A stretch of DNA of 64,000 nucleotides, taken from contig JAQFVV010006215.1 in the NCBI GenBank assembly GCA_028023455.1, positions 9,881,950 through 9,945,949 of the forward strand. Reading direction: 5' to 3'. This document shows positions 46,242 through 58,634 of this stretch, piece after piece. Positions within the stretch are counted from its first letter, which is position 1; each line of letters opens with the position of its first letter. The stretch comes from Epiperipatus broadwayi (lineage: Eukaryota; Onychophora; Udeonychophora; Euonychophora; Peripatidae). Below the pieces are notes generated by a model. The model made no database searches. It had not been told where the DNA came from and saw only the letters and a list, made by a program, of their open reading frames with translations. The translations under genes and the position numbers were made by a program.

Positions 46242-46450
46242 TCACTTATTTGCATGTAATCTGACTCCCGGTTGCACATACTTCTGTGGGCCGGAGAATG
46301 AGCGACGTAGAGTTGGGTAGTCTACATGATAGCTGTACAGCAAACATGGGGCTCCTGTAATTCCTATTTCATTAGCTACCATTTCACAACATCGCAGATG
46401 TACCAAACCCTTTCCTTCGTTGCTGTAGGTATGCAAGTGTCTGTAAAGCG
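46242..46450 (-). other. GC-richer island with 64-codon open frame, unidentified
   Basis: The minus strand is open from 46436 to 46242 and reads VHLRCCEMVANEIGITGAP, then YSYHVDYPTLRRSFSGPQKY and a basic end. Base composition is far less AT-rich than the surroundings. An acceptor-like CATACCTACAG precedes it at about 46425. It may be an exon, a fragment of a retroelement or a promoter island. I do not recognise the family. Confidence 0.3.
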
Positions 46451-46459
46451 GCTCGTATG

Positions 46460-49140
46460 AACCTACATTTGTTTTCTTTCATTTGCATTCATATTTTATT
46501 AACCCAACTGCTTTGTTTTTCTTTTATTGCCTATCTAATACATAATCCATAAAGAAACGATTCTAGTCCAGAATCTACAATCTGGATAACCAATTCTTTT
46601 GTTTTAATCCGTGGTTAATTAAACCTTGTAAATTAACTAAGTCAGGTTATAGATATATAAGTAAAAGTGACTAAGTAGAATGTCAAATCAATATGGTTGG
46701 TTGGCTTGATAATTAACCATTTCTTAATAGCTTATAATTCTAAATATTGTTATGTTATTTTCAATAACTTAAAGCTGTTTCAGTGAGGTTCACTCTTAAA
46801 ATAAATAAAAGATGTTATTTTAATGAGAATTATTTGTTATTTGTAAAGAAAAGTAAAATAAATGATTATTTTAATGAGAATTATTTATTTGTAAAGAAAA
46901 GTAAAATAAATGATTTTCTTTTCTTTTTGTCATTCGTCAAGACGTCAAATTATTTTGATATCATTTTTTTGCTTCGACCTGATTTTGTTATATTAATGTC
47001 TTAGAAGATTTAAATAAGAAAAAAAAATGTTATTTTTTTTATACAATCAGTTTATCAATTTTTAAATATGCTGATTGACCAAAACAATCCCATTTTCTTG
47101 TAATAAATGTGAATGGATAATGTATATGTACTAAAATTAATTTTTTTTTGTTAACTAATGTAAACCAATAATTTTGTGCAGACTATAATAAATTAAGAAG
47201 AGGATTGCTATGTGTAAATCTATACTGCATTATGCGACCTCACATAAATTTACCTGTATAAATAAATATTAAACCAATGTAGAGAATTGTTCCATGAAAT
47301 TAATAAGTTAAAATATATGTATAAAACTAAATTTCCAGTGTGTGCGAATTATTTTATTTACTTTCTATTTTAGTTATTATTTCATGTTAAGTTATATATA
47401 TATAAATGCAATTACCCAAGGTCTCATTAAATTATAATTATTGTGAATCTTATGCTCTAAGGCTCGGCTCTGGGATGGTGAAAGTGAAGGAGTGTGATGT
47501 GATCTTTGAGAAATGTTATTGATTAGGTCTTTGATCTAGGAATATAGATAAATAGGGAAGAATCCACGAAGTACCTGACTTGTATATCTTGTACATGGTT
47601 AGACTCGAGGTACTTTACCTGCATTCTGGATCTTGTTGGATCGATATACGTTTTTCGACCGATACAGTATTCACATCAGAAAATAGTGATTATAAAATGC
47701 CAGCTTGACCATGAATTTCTTGATATTTAATAATGTTCCAATGTATCTTTTTTTTTTTAACTACACTGCTTCATAATATTCATAAGCCTATATAAACATG
47801 AATTCTAACAATCAGTTCTAGTAAACTTTTTCTTCAATCTTTTGTAAATGCAGCTCTTATCTTTGAGGCAATCTACCCTGAAACATTAACCATTCTGCAG
47901 TTTTGGATATGAATAGTCCATCTAATAAATAACTTTAACCTGACTCCTTTTAAATTCAACTTTACTTGTCACTTCTCATATGTTCATGAAATTGACATCA
48001 ATTTTGTTAGATACTTATTACTTTCTTAAAATTATATCTAAAAGAAATATATATATATTATGTATTGAACCAGATACTTTATCTGCTTCAAAAGTTCCAT
48101 CACAAAATTAAAACTAACTTTTGTTTTAATAGTTTTGAAGGAAAACTATTTGAAAGTTTTATGTTATAGCGCACATACACAGCTATATTTTAAAATTCTG
48201 TGATTTTAATTAATTTCATCTTCAATAGATTTTACTTTTTAATTTAAAAATAAGTTTCTTTTGATACTTGTTTTTTTTTTTTTTTTAATCTATTTGTAAA
48301 AATATTCTAATTAAAAAAGCTTTTTCTGAGAGCTTTTAATTTTGGAAAGTTAATTGCAGTCTTGTTCTGTTGATTGTAATCTATTTGAATTTATTTTGAA
48401 ATGAGCAGCGATTTAATTTTGTACTAATTAATTTTTAAATAAGATAACAGCACTGGTCAGAATTTTTAATTAAGATTAAGCGTGAGATAGAGATTTGCCC
48501 TGGGCTAAAACTTCTAATTAAAAAAGACTAAGTGGGAGATAAGAGCATATAAAAGAACCAAAAGTTACGGACTGATTATTCTTGGCTTGACCTAGATTCT
48601 GCGGAAGAGTATTGATTCAGCTTCTTGTTATTCTGCTGTTCCTTATTATTATTCATTTATATTAGTCTGCTGAGATTTTTACTGTTTGCAGACCTGCCAT
48701 ATTTTCAAAAGATTGCTGTCCATGTTGTGATATAAGATTTTGCTATCTATCGTTAAGGCATATTGCTAATTTCTTGTTATATGTCTGCTTGATAGCATTT
48801 GCTTTCACAAGATGACCAAATTTCATGCTGAGTGTTCAAATCTATGAGATGCAGTGCTAAACTGACCCAAAGATGACTCCTGATCCCAAGCTGTTCCTTT
48901 CAGATCATGCCTTGAAAGCCTAACTAGAACTAATCCAAAGTAGGCCTCTATACTGTAATATCTTCACATTTTGCTAGTTTCTGGTAGGCCTTCTTTTACA
49001 CACTATAAAGTGAAAGTTAATCAAGCTATATGGAGAAGGAAAATATCTTGTTCCTATTTCCAAAAATATAGCTAAATTTCCTGATCAACTGACCCACTAA
49101 TTATTATGATGTGCACAACCAATGGAATCGTTTTTTATTT
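46460..49140. other. no gene seen; small duplication
   Basis: A 50-bp direct duplication (GATTATTTTAATGAGAATTA type) lies at about 46811-46915. The rest is AT-rich with no recognised feature. Confidence 0.4.
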
Positions 49141-49141
49141 G

Positions 49142-50020
49142 TTTGTTTTAGGGCACCAGAATTCTATGTGAATTCACCGATCCATCGCGTGGCATCACAC
49201 CCCGTAATTTAAAAGGAAATTTATTACGCAGATTGGGGTCTAGATTTATTGTCATTTTAAAGATCTCTATGAATCTTTTCCGGGCTAAACTATTAAATAT
49301 AATGCCAAAGATAATTTCTTAAAACTAACATTAATAACATCTAATTTTCAAATTAAGAACGTACAAAGAGAGTGCTAAATTAAAACTAAATATTTGATTA
49401 AAACCTATTTAAAATATTTATACAAAAATTAGTAAGAAAAAACTGAAAAAAAAAACATACACTAATCCAAATACTATTAATCAGATGAAAAGTTCTTGTT
49501 TCATTTAAATTCTTGTAGCTAGTTCCTTGAAACATTGAAACTCAGTCACTATCGGTATTATGATTCATGGTTAACATTTATTGACCAACAATTAAAGTCA
49601 CAAATTGGGAGTAAATAATCTTAACTTATTGGTAAGCTTGTATCAGTTCTTATACTTGTCTTCCTTTGGAATCCCGTGCTCCTTGAAATTTAATTGATTT
49701 TTCTTGCCAGCATCTTCACATTCCTGGTCCATTCCATAGCTGGAGCAAGAAGCTGTTGCGATGACCTCTTCATTATGAAAGACGGTGTTCACAAGGCTTC
49801 GTTTCCACTCGTGTGACGACTTGATTCAGCAAGTGAAGTGTCTCTGTGCAGATGCATCTCACTGCAATAGGTCACTCTCATGGAAACCTCAAATTCTAAA
49901 AACACATAATCAGAAGATGAAAGACCTAGATCGAAGTTGTCCTTTTTATACCTCGATCCAGTTTCGAAACTTCTGCACGTTATTATTATCAAGACACTTA
50001 GTTTTATAATCTTATACATG
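49142..50020 (-). mobile_element. probable solo LTR
   Basis: Less AT-rich segment with LTR layout on the minus strand: TATA box TATAAAAAGG (49950-49941), polyadenylation signal AATAAA (49225-49220), and a terminus TGGTGCCCTAAAACA ending in CA near 49142. No primer-binding site or polypurine tract abuts it, so a solo LTR is likeliest. The upstream TG end and a target duplication were not resolved. Short open frames within it are not supported as genes. Confidence 0.4.
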
Positions 50021-51517
50021 TATTTTCTTTTTCTGGTACAAAGTTCTTTTTTTAATAAATTATTTCCGCCATCTTTAATCTGTATCCTAAAAGTTTGCTT
50101 GATCGTATTGTACTTTTGGAATTCTTTTTGTTTTTATTTATCTGGATTAGTAATCTGCATGCCTTTTTTATTCTGTCCAATCTCAACTTTTATTAAATTA
50201 CATAAAAAAATATGAACGAAAAATTTAACTTTCATTGTATGTTTTTTTAAAAAAAATAAATTACACAAACTAAAAAAAAAACTTTAAATGCATTAATTTA
50301 AAAGATTTTTAAATTTACTTTTTTTTTAGCTCTTAAATATTCTCAAATGTCAATATATTTGGACCTTCTATTTGTAGACGGTGCAACACTTACCACCATA
50401 GGAAAGCCACCTGAATGTTTAACTCAAGAATAAATGTGCACTCCCATTGAAAGACTCACTGGACTCTGCTTTACCATAAGGTAAAATATTTCATATTCTT
50501 TCCAGACTATAATTAAATTCTCCACTTAATCTAAAAGTAAATCTGTTGTCTAATGTTTTCATATTTATTTAATATCATAATTATTATATGTATTTTCTTA
50601 TTATTGAATTTAGAGTATAAATTTGAATCTTAGTTTTAAGATTCTCTATTTTTTTTATATCATTTATTTATCTGGGGGTGTATTGAGAGTTTCCATTTTT
50701 ATAAGCTTAGTGTTTAATTTTTTATTATTTATATTACTAACCTTAATAAATGTTTTGGCAGACATTTCGTAATTTGCCTTTTTACTCACCTGTCTCTTAG
50801 TCTTTCTTTATAATTTATTTAATTAAACTTGGTTTGGGTTTTTTGCAGACCGTAAATCTTTTGGCTGGAGATTTATCAAGTTTATTGTTCTGTTTTTCCT
50901 AGATTGGAGATGTTGTTTTATTCTCTTTAAGATTATGTAAAATGGTAATCTTTTCTTTTTATACTTTCTCATCTTGTACTGGAACTAACCTTGATCACCT
51001 TAAAAGTGGTTTTATCATGAGCTGTTCTGTGGACATATGACATTTTTGGTCCCAATACTTTAATCCATGTCAAGATAAGCTCGCCCGCGCTTTTTCGTTA
51101 TGTACCCTACAAGACTGCTTTATTTTTGAAATCTTCAAATACGAAAACTGGAATGAGTTTTTATAAATCATTAGCAGGAAAATATTACAAATATCTCTTT
51201 TTAAATCATAGATGAGAAAACAACCTTATTTACCAGGGTATTTTATGTTTTCAATACTCTCATAAACTCTCTGATACATGCCAAAACAAATCTAGGTCAA
51301 ACTTATCGTATTTTGTTTGCCTGAGATTTATTCCCTTTCTTGAATTTAATAAATTTTAAAATCACTTAAAATTAGTTTGGCTGATGTTCTTTTTCTTTTC
51401 TTTTCTCAATTGTCTAAACAATCTTAAAGATCTCTTTCTCTCCCTGGGTCTAGCTGGTGGCATTCAACTTCATCAACTTTTGATCATTGTAAATTAAATT
51501 TTCTATGTTGATGTTGA
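50021..51517. other. no gene seen
   Basis: AT-rich DNA leading up to the first LINE copy. No exon or repeat border recognised. Confidence 0.4.
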
Positions 51518-53225
51518 TATGATGCACTGTGACTACTTATATGGAGTCAGGAATCTCTCAGCAACTATGTCCAGAGAAACATGATAGCCACTTTACTTTC
51601 CCTTTCCATTTCCCACCCTAAGTTTTCCCATATCCTGCTCCATCCCATTTCCACAACATAATCTTTGTCAACTCCATGGCTTTTATATCTAAATCCCCCT
51701 TATCTTTTCTCAAACCTAGCATAAAAATCAATAGCCCATGTTCTGTATAATCACTTTATATTTATTCTTCCATTTATTTGTATCCGTTCTATTTTCAGGT
51801 ATTTACATTCAATTAACAGATGCCTAATATTTTCTATGCCTTCCTTACGCCCTTACAAATTAAATCACCCACATTTTTCCATTTACGTGTATAATCCCCT
51901 GTTGCTATAGATCCTGTTCGAGCCTTAATCAGTAAACTACTTTCATTGCTTTTATCATAAATTAACTCACACCCAATATTCCGTTTACTTCTATATATAT
52001 TTAAACTTTATTCTCCATACTAGTTCGCTATCTCTCCAACTCCCTATGCGTTACTAATGCATCTATTCTTCTATCCCATTCCTTACCACTATAACACTCA
52101 ACAATTCTCCTAACACAATCATCCCACCTTTTGTACAAGTATACCAACATAAATTCTTTATCCAAATCTTCTGCATATCACATTATCTTTCTCACCTATC
52201 TTGTTATCTGCCCTTTATTAATAACCCAATTAAATACTATTTTGGCTATTGTTTTATTATCCTACCAAACTCTTCCCAATAAAAAAATCCCACACATCTA
52301 CAAATATAACATCATTTCTCTCACAATTTTTTCAATCTCTCATTTGTAGAACATGCCTATCTAACATATACCTCTAGACAAATCTTGATAATAATCCAAC
52401 TATTCCTACTCTTCCTTTAATCTTAATCAAATTCCTAATCAATTCTATGTACTCATCCATTACTGTCTCTGATGGCTCTGACAAATAATTAGTCCCTACC
52501 ATAACATACACATCTCTACTCCCTTGCTTCTTCTTTACTTTATCCATAACATCCCTAATTCTAGCTCCAAGCAAAAATACTCTTACATACCTGCTTCTAT
52601 TTTCCCTTGCAATTTATATATCTAAACCTTCTCTAATTAGTGAATCTCCTATCAATACTGTCTCAGTCTACTTTCTCTGCTTCATTCGTAATCTTCTCTA
52701 TCATCTTCTGGACTTCCTTATCTACTTCTTCTTTATCATTCCTATCCAATAATCCCTTTATCCGCTAACACTTCATCTCAAACTATTTTAATTTTGCTTC
52801 TACACCCTTTACCTCTTCCTCTATATTACTTATTCTGTGACTAACCATATCCATTGCCCTATTTTTTCTTCCATATCTCTTGTCACTCCACTAAAAACAT
52901 ACTATCCTGTCTCCCTCGATTACATTTTGCTCCATTTCTCCTTTCTCTTTAAGCTATCCATACTTAGAAACCACTTTTTCACCTCTTATCACATTTATAC
53001 ACTGTCTACATAACCATAAACATGTTTGTTACATCCTTCCTAGTCTTATTTAAACATTTCAAGTGATAAACCTCATTACATATGGTTCACTCTACCATAG
53101 AACGTCTAATTCCTTTCTGATGATTATATATACATTGCAGAATACAAATGCAATCCATATTATATATTTTCCAAGTCACCTCCTCTATATTTGACTTCAT
53201 ACTTCCTCTTCTCCTGTTCAAAATC
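51518..53225 (-). mobile_element. CR1-like LINE, copy 1, internally deleted
   Basis: Second member of the family at 53.2-63.3 kb, same orientation. It has the 3' tail (GATGCACTGTGAC at 51521 on the plus strand), the 3' part of ORF2 up to about 52270, then jumps to ORF1. Bases around 52262-52280 join sequence homologous to about 54000 with sequence homologous to about 56962, at or near a shared TACCAAAC/CTTCCCAA point. This removes about 3 kb (the RT core and endonuclease). ORF1 remains partly readable at 52574-52374 with VYVMVGTN, the SGNH block III. The 5' end abuts the 3' tail of copy 2. Many stops. It preserves the uninterrupted version of the site where the LTR element entered copy 2. Confidence 0.85.
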
Positions 53226-53492
53226 CTCTGTGATGTGATGTGATGCACTGTGACTTCTCATATGGAATCAGGAATCTCTCAGCAACTATGCCCAGAGAAA
53301 CCTGTTAGCCACTTACATTCCCTTTCCATTCCCCACCCCAAGTTTTCTCATATCCTGCTGCATCCCAATTCCACAACATAAACTTTGTAAACTCCATGGC
53401 TTTTATACCTAAATCTCCTTATCTTTTCCCAAACCCAGCATAAAAACCAATAAGCCACTTTCTATATAATCACTTTATTCATATTTATTCTG

Positions 53493-54506
53493 TCACAACT
53501 TCATTATTTGTACCCTTTCTGCTTTAAGACATTTAAATTCAATTAACAGATACCTAATATTTTCTATGCCTTCCTTACACAACTTGCAGACTAAATCACC
53601 CATATTTTTCCATTTATGTGTATATTCCCTTGTTGCTAAAGATCCCGTTCGAGCCTTAAACAGTAAACTACTTTCCTTGCTATTATCATAAATTAACTCA
53701 CACCCAATATTCTGTTTACTTCTATAAATATTTAAACTCTTTTTACTCTCCATACTAGCTCTCCATCTCTCCAACTCCCTATTCTTTATTAATGCATCTA
53801 TTCTTCTATCCCATTCCTTAACACTATAACACTCAACAATTCTCCTAACACAATCATCCCACCTTTTGTATAAGTATACTGACATAAATTCTTTATCTAA
53901 ATCTTCTGCATATCGCATTACCTTTCTCACCCATCTTGTTGCCTGCCCTTTATTCATAACCCAATTAAATACTATTTTGGCTATTCTTTTATTATCCATA
54001 AACTGCAATCTACCAAACATTTTCATTTTGCTTTTTGCATCTCTCATATAAAAACTTGACCATCCCATTTCTCCTTGAATTGCCTCCTTTGCCATCCACA
54101 CTTCTGCATCTAATGCATGTCTTCCTACTTCTCTTTGTACTTTTTCTAAGTAATCTAATACCCCTTTACTAACACATAACACATCATTACCATATGTTAA
54201 CCCTGCTACTGCCACTCCCTTCCATACAATTCTAGCTACATCATATTTATTATATAAAAACACTGCTAATTTTTTTATCAATCTCTTTCTTTTCTTTGCT
54301 TCATTTATCAATTTTTTCTCCCATTCATCCAAGCAATTTCTCTGATTACTTAAAATGATTCCCAAATAGTTATATCTATTCACCACACTTAACTTTATAT
54401 CCCCCAATAAAAATTCTTTGTCTTCTCTTTCCCCAGTATTAATCATCATTACTTTTGATTTTTCTTCACTAAATTTAATCCCCATCTCTTTTACCCACCT
54501 TTGCAC
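53493..54506 (-). pseudogene. LINE ORF2 C-terminal region
   Basis: A 337-codon open frame. It begins in the RT thumb, with Glu-Glu-Lys-Ser-Lys-Val-Met and NRYNYLGIILSNQ, the usual block after FADD. It continues through a Trp/Arg-rich helical region to a C-terminal zinc-knuckle-like Cys-x2-Cys (VCKLCKEG) followed by a later Cys (EFKC). It overlaps the preceding RT frame by 32 bp in another frame, so a frameshift separates them. It ends about 260 bp before the element's 3' tail. Confidence 0.85.
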
Positions 54507-55083
54507 ATGTCCTCAGCATAACTTCCATATCTTCCCTTCTTTCTGCACACAAAAAAACATCATCTGCAAATAAAAGACCCGACAATGTATATACTCCCTT
54601 GCCACCTATTAATGGTATCTCTACCCCTCTTCCTAGTCTTTCTATTGCTCTCTCCATTTCTCTCAAATACAACAAAAACAAAATAGGTGACAGAGGGCAT
54701 CCTTGCCTTAGTCCCACCCCATTTTTAACTTTAACTGATTCTATATTCCCTAATTGATATGTATAGTAATTATTTTCATATAATTTCTTAATAATATCCA
54801 CTAAAGCTCCATCCATTCCCAAATTTACTAAACTTACCCATAATCTATTTCTATTTACTCTATCATATGCCTTCTCTATATCTATAAAAACCATATATAA
54901 CTGTCTACCTGTATTCCTACTCATATCCATAAGTTGTGTAACTACAAATAAACTATCTCCTATATGCCTATCTGATTGAAAACCTCCTTGCATTTCTCCC
55001 ACTATATTATTTTCTTCCATCCATTTTGCAATCCTTCCAGCCACCATATATGAGAAAACTTTATATAGCACTGACATTACCAC
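54475..55083 (-). pseudogene. LINE ORF2 reverse transcriptase core
   Basis: A 202-codon frame carrying the catalytic RT blocks in order: GEMQGGFQSDRHIGDSL (QxGF block), YMVFIDIEKAYDRVNR (motif A, catalytic Asp), GLRQGCPLSPILFLLYL (motif B) and LLFADDVFLCAE (motif C, the two catalytic Asp, FADD variant). Copies the element RNA at the nicked target by target-primed reverse transcription. All catalytic residues are present, but frameshifts at both ends cut it off from the endonuclease and the C-terminus. Confidence 0.93.
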
Positions 55084-55100
55084 TATCAGTCTATAATTGT

Positions 55101-55616
55101 TTAACTTTCTATGATCCTTACCCTTCCTTTAAATAATAGCCTTACTCTTGTATTACTCCAACTACCCGGAAAATCTCTCTTCTGTGCCATCTTATTAAAA
55201 CATGATAATAGTTTTAATTTTGCCTTCTGCCCTAAATTCATTACCATCTCTGCTGCCCATCCATCCAAACCTCTTGCCTTTCCACCTTTCAATTTCTTAC
55301 TTGCCTCATTCAGTTCATTTTCTGTAAATTGTATATTCCCATTACTATATGCTCTCATGTTTGCTATCACTCTGTCCTTCACATCTAACATCTTTTCTAT
55401 ATCCATTACATACTTGTTTAAGATTATCTCTAATTCTTCTCTAGAGCTACACTCTATTCCCTCATCATCTAGTAATACTATTTCTCTCTCCCCTACATTC
55501 CTTCTTTTAATGTATTTCCAAAATTTTTTACTCCCATCTCTTCCACTTTTATTAATATCTTCCAACAATTTACTATTCAATTTCATTCTCTCTCTATAAT
55601 TATCTATTTTAGCCAA
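55101..55616 (-). pseudogene. LINE ORF2 RT N-terminal domain
   Basis: A 171-codon frame. It contains the FWKYIKRRN helix, a long linker, and then the RT block KARGLDGWAAEMVM (family pattern 'KaPGpDgi..E') and RVRLLFKG. A frameshift near 55100 precedes the RT core frame. Confidence 0.88.
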
Positions 55617-55627
55617 CTTCTTTTTTT

Positions 55628-56850
55628 CTAAATACTTTTCCCATTTAGTATTAACATCTTTTTCACTTTCTTTGTTCTTAATAGCACACTTATATTCTCT
55701 GCATGCTTTTTCCTCTCTTTTACACTTTTACTAACTCTCACTTTCCTATTACTTTTATTCTTCTGAATATTCTCACCTAAAACCCTATTTGCCACTTTTT
55801 CTATTTCACCACACCAGTCCTTATACTCATCCCCAACCAACTCTTCCATGGTTTCTTCAACTTTTATTTTATACTCTTCTAACTTATTCTTATCATTCAC
55901 TCTCCATCCACATCTTTCACTATCCTTTCTACTTTTATTACTATTTTTCATCACATTACTAACCATTTCTATTATAAAGAAGTTATGATCACTATTACAT
56001 ACTCTCTCTTCATTATCAAACACCTTAATTTTCCATACTTTATTCATTCCCTCTTTCTCTACTAATACATAATCTATTGTGTGGAATATATTATTTCTAG
56101 ACCATGTGTATTGTCCCTCATAAATATTCGATAAATTTCCAATGCTCAAATTCACTCTCTGACAAAAACTCTTCAAAAGCTGTCCATTCTTATTACTTAC
56201 ATCATCAATTTCTTCAATATGCCCATTCATATCCCCTATAACCATTATTCTCTTCCCCTTTTCTTTGAAACTCTGTATATCCTTAACTAAGCATTCATAT
56301 ATGCTACTGTTCCACTCCATTATAGTTTGACTATATCTCCAGTGGCTATATATACTATAGCCACCATCCATTCTTGTCTTCCTAACCTTATCTCAAACCA
56401 CAAATGTTCTTGACATTTAACAGTATTTAAATATTTTTTTGACATAACTCCTATACCACCACCCCTTTTCTCTTTTTCTTTTCTATTTATACCCTGCCAT
56501 ACCAAATCTTCCAGAATAGGTTCTTCTTCTCTTAGATGTGTTTCCACTACTGCTAATACCTCAAGCTCTTTATTTTTAATTGCTTTGTTTAATTCCAGCC
56601 ACTTTTCTGCTCTCCTACCACCTTAAATATTCAAATACCCAATTTTAATAATTTCTTCTTTACTAACTACTCTTTTATAAATTCTTTTGACACTTTCTTC
56701 TTCATTACATTTATAAATACCTTGCTTACCATTAATTTTACAGACCCATTCCCTCTCCACATCTACATTTATACCTAAATCAGCTACCCTTTGATTATTT
56801 CTTACATTCTGTCCATTCTTCTTTCTGATAACACTACCACTTAAAACCCC
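55628..56850 (-). pseudogene. LINE ORF2 APE-type endonuclease
   Basis: Endonuclease that nicks the target DNA. The minus strand from about 56650 reads IKIGYLNI (N-terminal Asn block), a stop, then VVETHL with the catalytic Glu, then RGGGIGVMSKKY. After a frameshift near 56350 come VIGDMNGHIEE (Asp/Asn), YTWSRNNIFHTIDYVLV (the substrate-contact block) and NSDHNFFIIEM (the final Asp-His pair). The segment after 55900 is a charged linker to RT. Every catalytic block can be seen, but one stop and frameshifts break the frame. Confidence 0.9.
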
Positions 56851-56884
56851 AACCCCCCTTTATAAGTTTCCCGAACTATATTCT

Positions 56885-57040
56885 TTATAAATCAGATTTC
56901 CCTAAAACTTCACTTCCTTGTTTTTCTAAGTGCAATCCATCTTTACTATATAACTTCTTCTTCCCAATAAAAAAATCCCACATATCCACAAACGTGACAT
57001 CATTTCTCTCACACAATTTATAAAACATGCCCTATCTAAC
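56885..57040 (-). pseudogene. LINE ORF1 C-terminal end (SGNH block V)
   Basis: The minus strand reads Met-Phe-Tyr-Lys-Leu-Cys-Glu-Arg-Asn-Asp-Val-Thr-Phe-Val-Asp, then KDGLHLEKQGSEVLG before a stop. Asp-Gly-Leu-His is block V of SGNH hydrolases, giving the catalytic Asp and His. It is the displaced 3' end of the ORF1 that starts at 63083; the LTR element separates it from the catalytic Ser. Confidence 0.85.
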
Positions 57041-57044
57041 ATAT

Positions 57045-58619
57045 TGTAGCGGGTGTACTCGTTACCCATATACTTATCCATATTTTCTCTTTGTCTAATT
57101 AGAACATTGATAAGAAAACTCGTATCTTTCTCGCAGCATATTTATGGACGTCAGTTTTTTTTTTTATTTTTAGACTCCAAGCGCCAAACTTACTTTTTAC
57201 ATAAGTATTATGCTGGAGGATCAGAATACGATTGTGATAGGGCCACACCTCTAGCTCAGTACTCAGGGCGGGTGGTTAATAAACCGTAGAAAAATGTACG
57301 GGGGACTCCCTGCAACTCTCAACAAGAAAATCCGAACCAATTGTCTAAATTCGTGAACTATCTTTCATGAGTTAAATAATAAAAAAAAAATATACATGTA
57401 ATATAAGCTTTAAAATAATACATCCTTTTATTATAATATTCTCCCCCCCCTCACCTTGTTTTTACATAAAACTAAGAAAACATACATATATACTGTGTGG
57501 ATTTACAACGGAATAAGAAAACGAACATATGTACAGACAAACTCTAATCAGCTGGATTTGAACGGCCTTCTCTTAAAAATTAACTTTCTTGCCTTTGTTC
57601 ATTCTCCTTGAAACTTTTTTGGAGAAAACGTGGTAATATTTGGAAAATAAATATTTTAAGTTCACATTACCTGCAATTTTGTCCGATGTGATCCCCGGGG
57701 ATATCAAACAAGATGGAAAACATATGAAATTTGAAGTAGACACACGAGGCGATTTATCACGCTACAGTCCATTCCGAGTCGGGTCAGTTCCTTTGTGAAA
57801 AGTTAATAGATCTCCGGTAGATGTTCTCCGGTTAGTGCCGCATGGTCTCTTCGGGGTAAGGCACAGAAAACCCAGCACGCTTAAGCTTTTACCCCACTGT
57901 ACGCATATTCGGCCGTAGCCTTAGCTATTCCTTTTTTTTTTTCTTCTTTTCAAAAAACAAAAAAAAAACTAAAAATGGCGGTTCCCTTCCAAAACGACAC
58001 AACAAAAAAAAAAAGCAACTACTTCTCTACTCTCCCTGTCACTTCCCTTTTTTTTTTCTCTCTTCTTTTGTCCTCGCAAAAACAGTCCGCCTCCTTCTTC
58101 CTCACCACGTGGTATAGATGGCCAGTTAGGCTAACAATCAAAGAACTTTTCGCGCCTTCGGATATTTTAGCAAACAACATTCCTGACCGTCCATTTCAAC
58201 CCTTCCTCTTTTTTTTTTCTTTTGTCTTCTTTTTTTTTTTTTTTTAATTCCTCAGATAAGGTCTCCAATACATATTTTTCCTCTTCCTTTCTCTTACAAT
58301 AATCTCTTATCTTGGATACCAAATTTAATCATACGTCCGCTTTCTCATTATTATTATTATTTTTTTTTCCTTTGAAATTGTCCGTCCACACCGCACATAC
58401 ATACATATATCCCTTTTACTAAAACAAAACGCAAATCCCCCCCCCCACTCCCTCTTTTCTCACTTTAATAAGATTTTAAACATTTTCTTCCATTAACAAA
58501 AAAAAAATAAATACTAAAACGGAATAAAACCAAACTATATGAAACTAATTAAAAAAAATACATAACGCATGTGTGCGTTTTTCTACATTGTAAACAGGGT
58601 TTAAACCCGACTGTTTACA
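57045..58619 (-). repeat. 3' LTR of gag-only element
   Basis: 1575 bp. In element orientation it starts TGTAAACAG and ends CGCTACA (TG..CA ends). Nearly identical to 60861-62448, including the stretches near 57700 and 58130. Its first 33 bp are an inverted repeat (see findings). Confidence 0.93.
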
Positions 58620-58634
58620 ATACCCTCCTCCCGG
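58620..58634 (-). other. polypurine tract
   Basis: On the minus strand CCGGGAGGAGGGTAT directly abuts the start of the 3' LTR. This is the expected primer for plus-strand DNA synthesis. Confidence 0.8.

Noticed and set aside
55111-55599. 162-codon plus-strand open frame
   Set aside because: It is the antisense shadow of the LINE RT N-terminal frame, which carries real RT motifs.
57975-58247. 90-codon plus-strand frame in the LTR
   Set aside because: Lies in LTR sequence, ends in a poly-Phe run from poly(T), and differs between the two LTRs.
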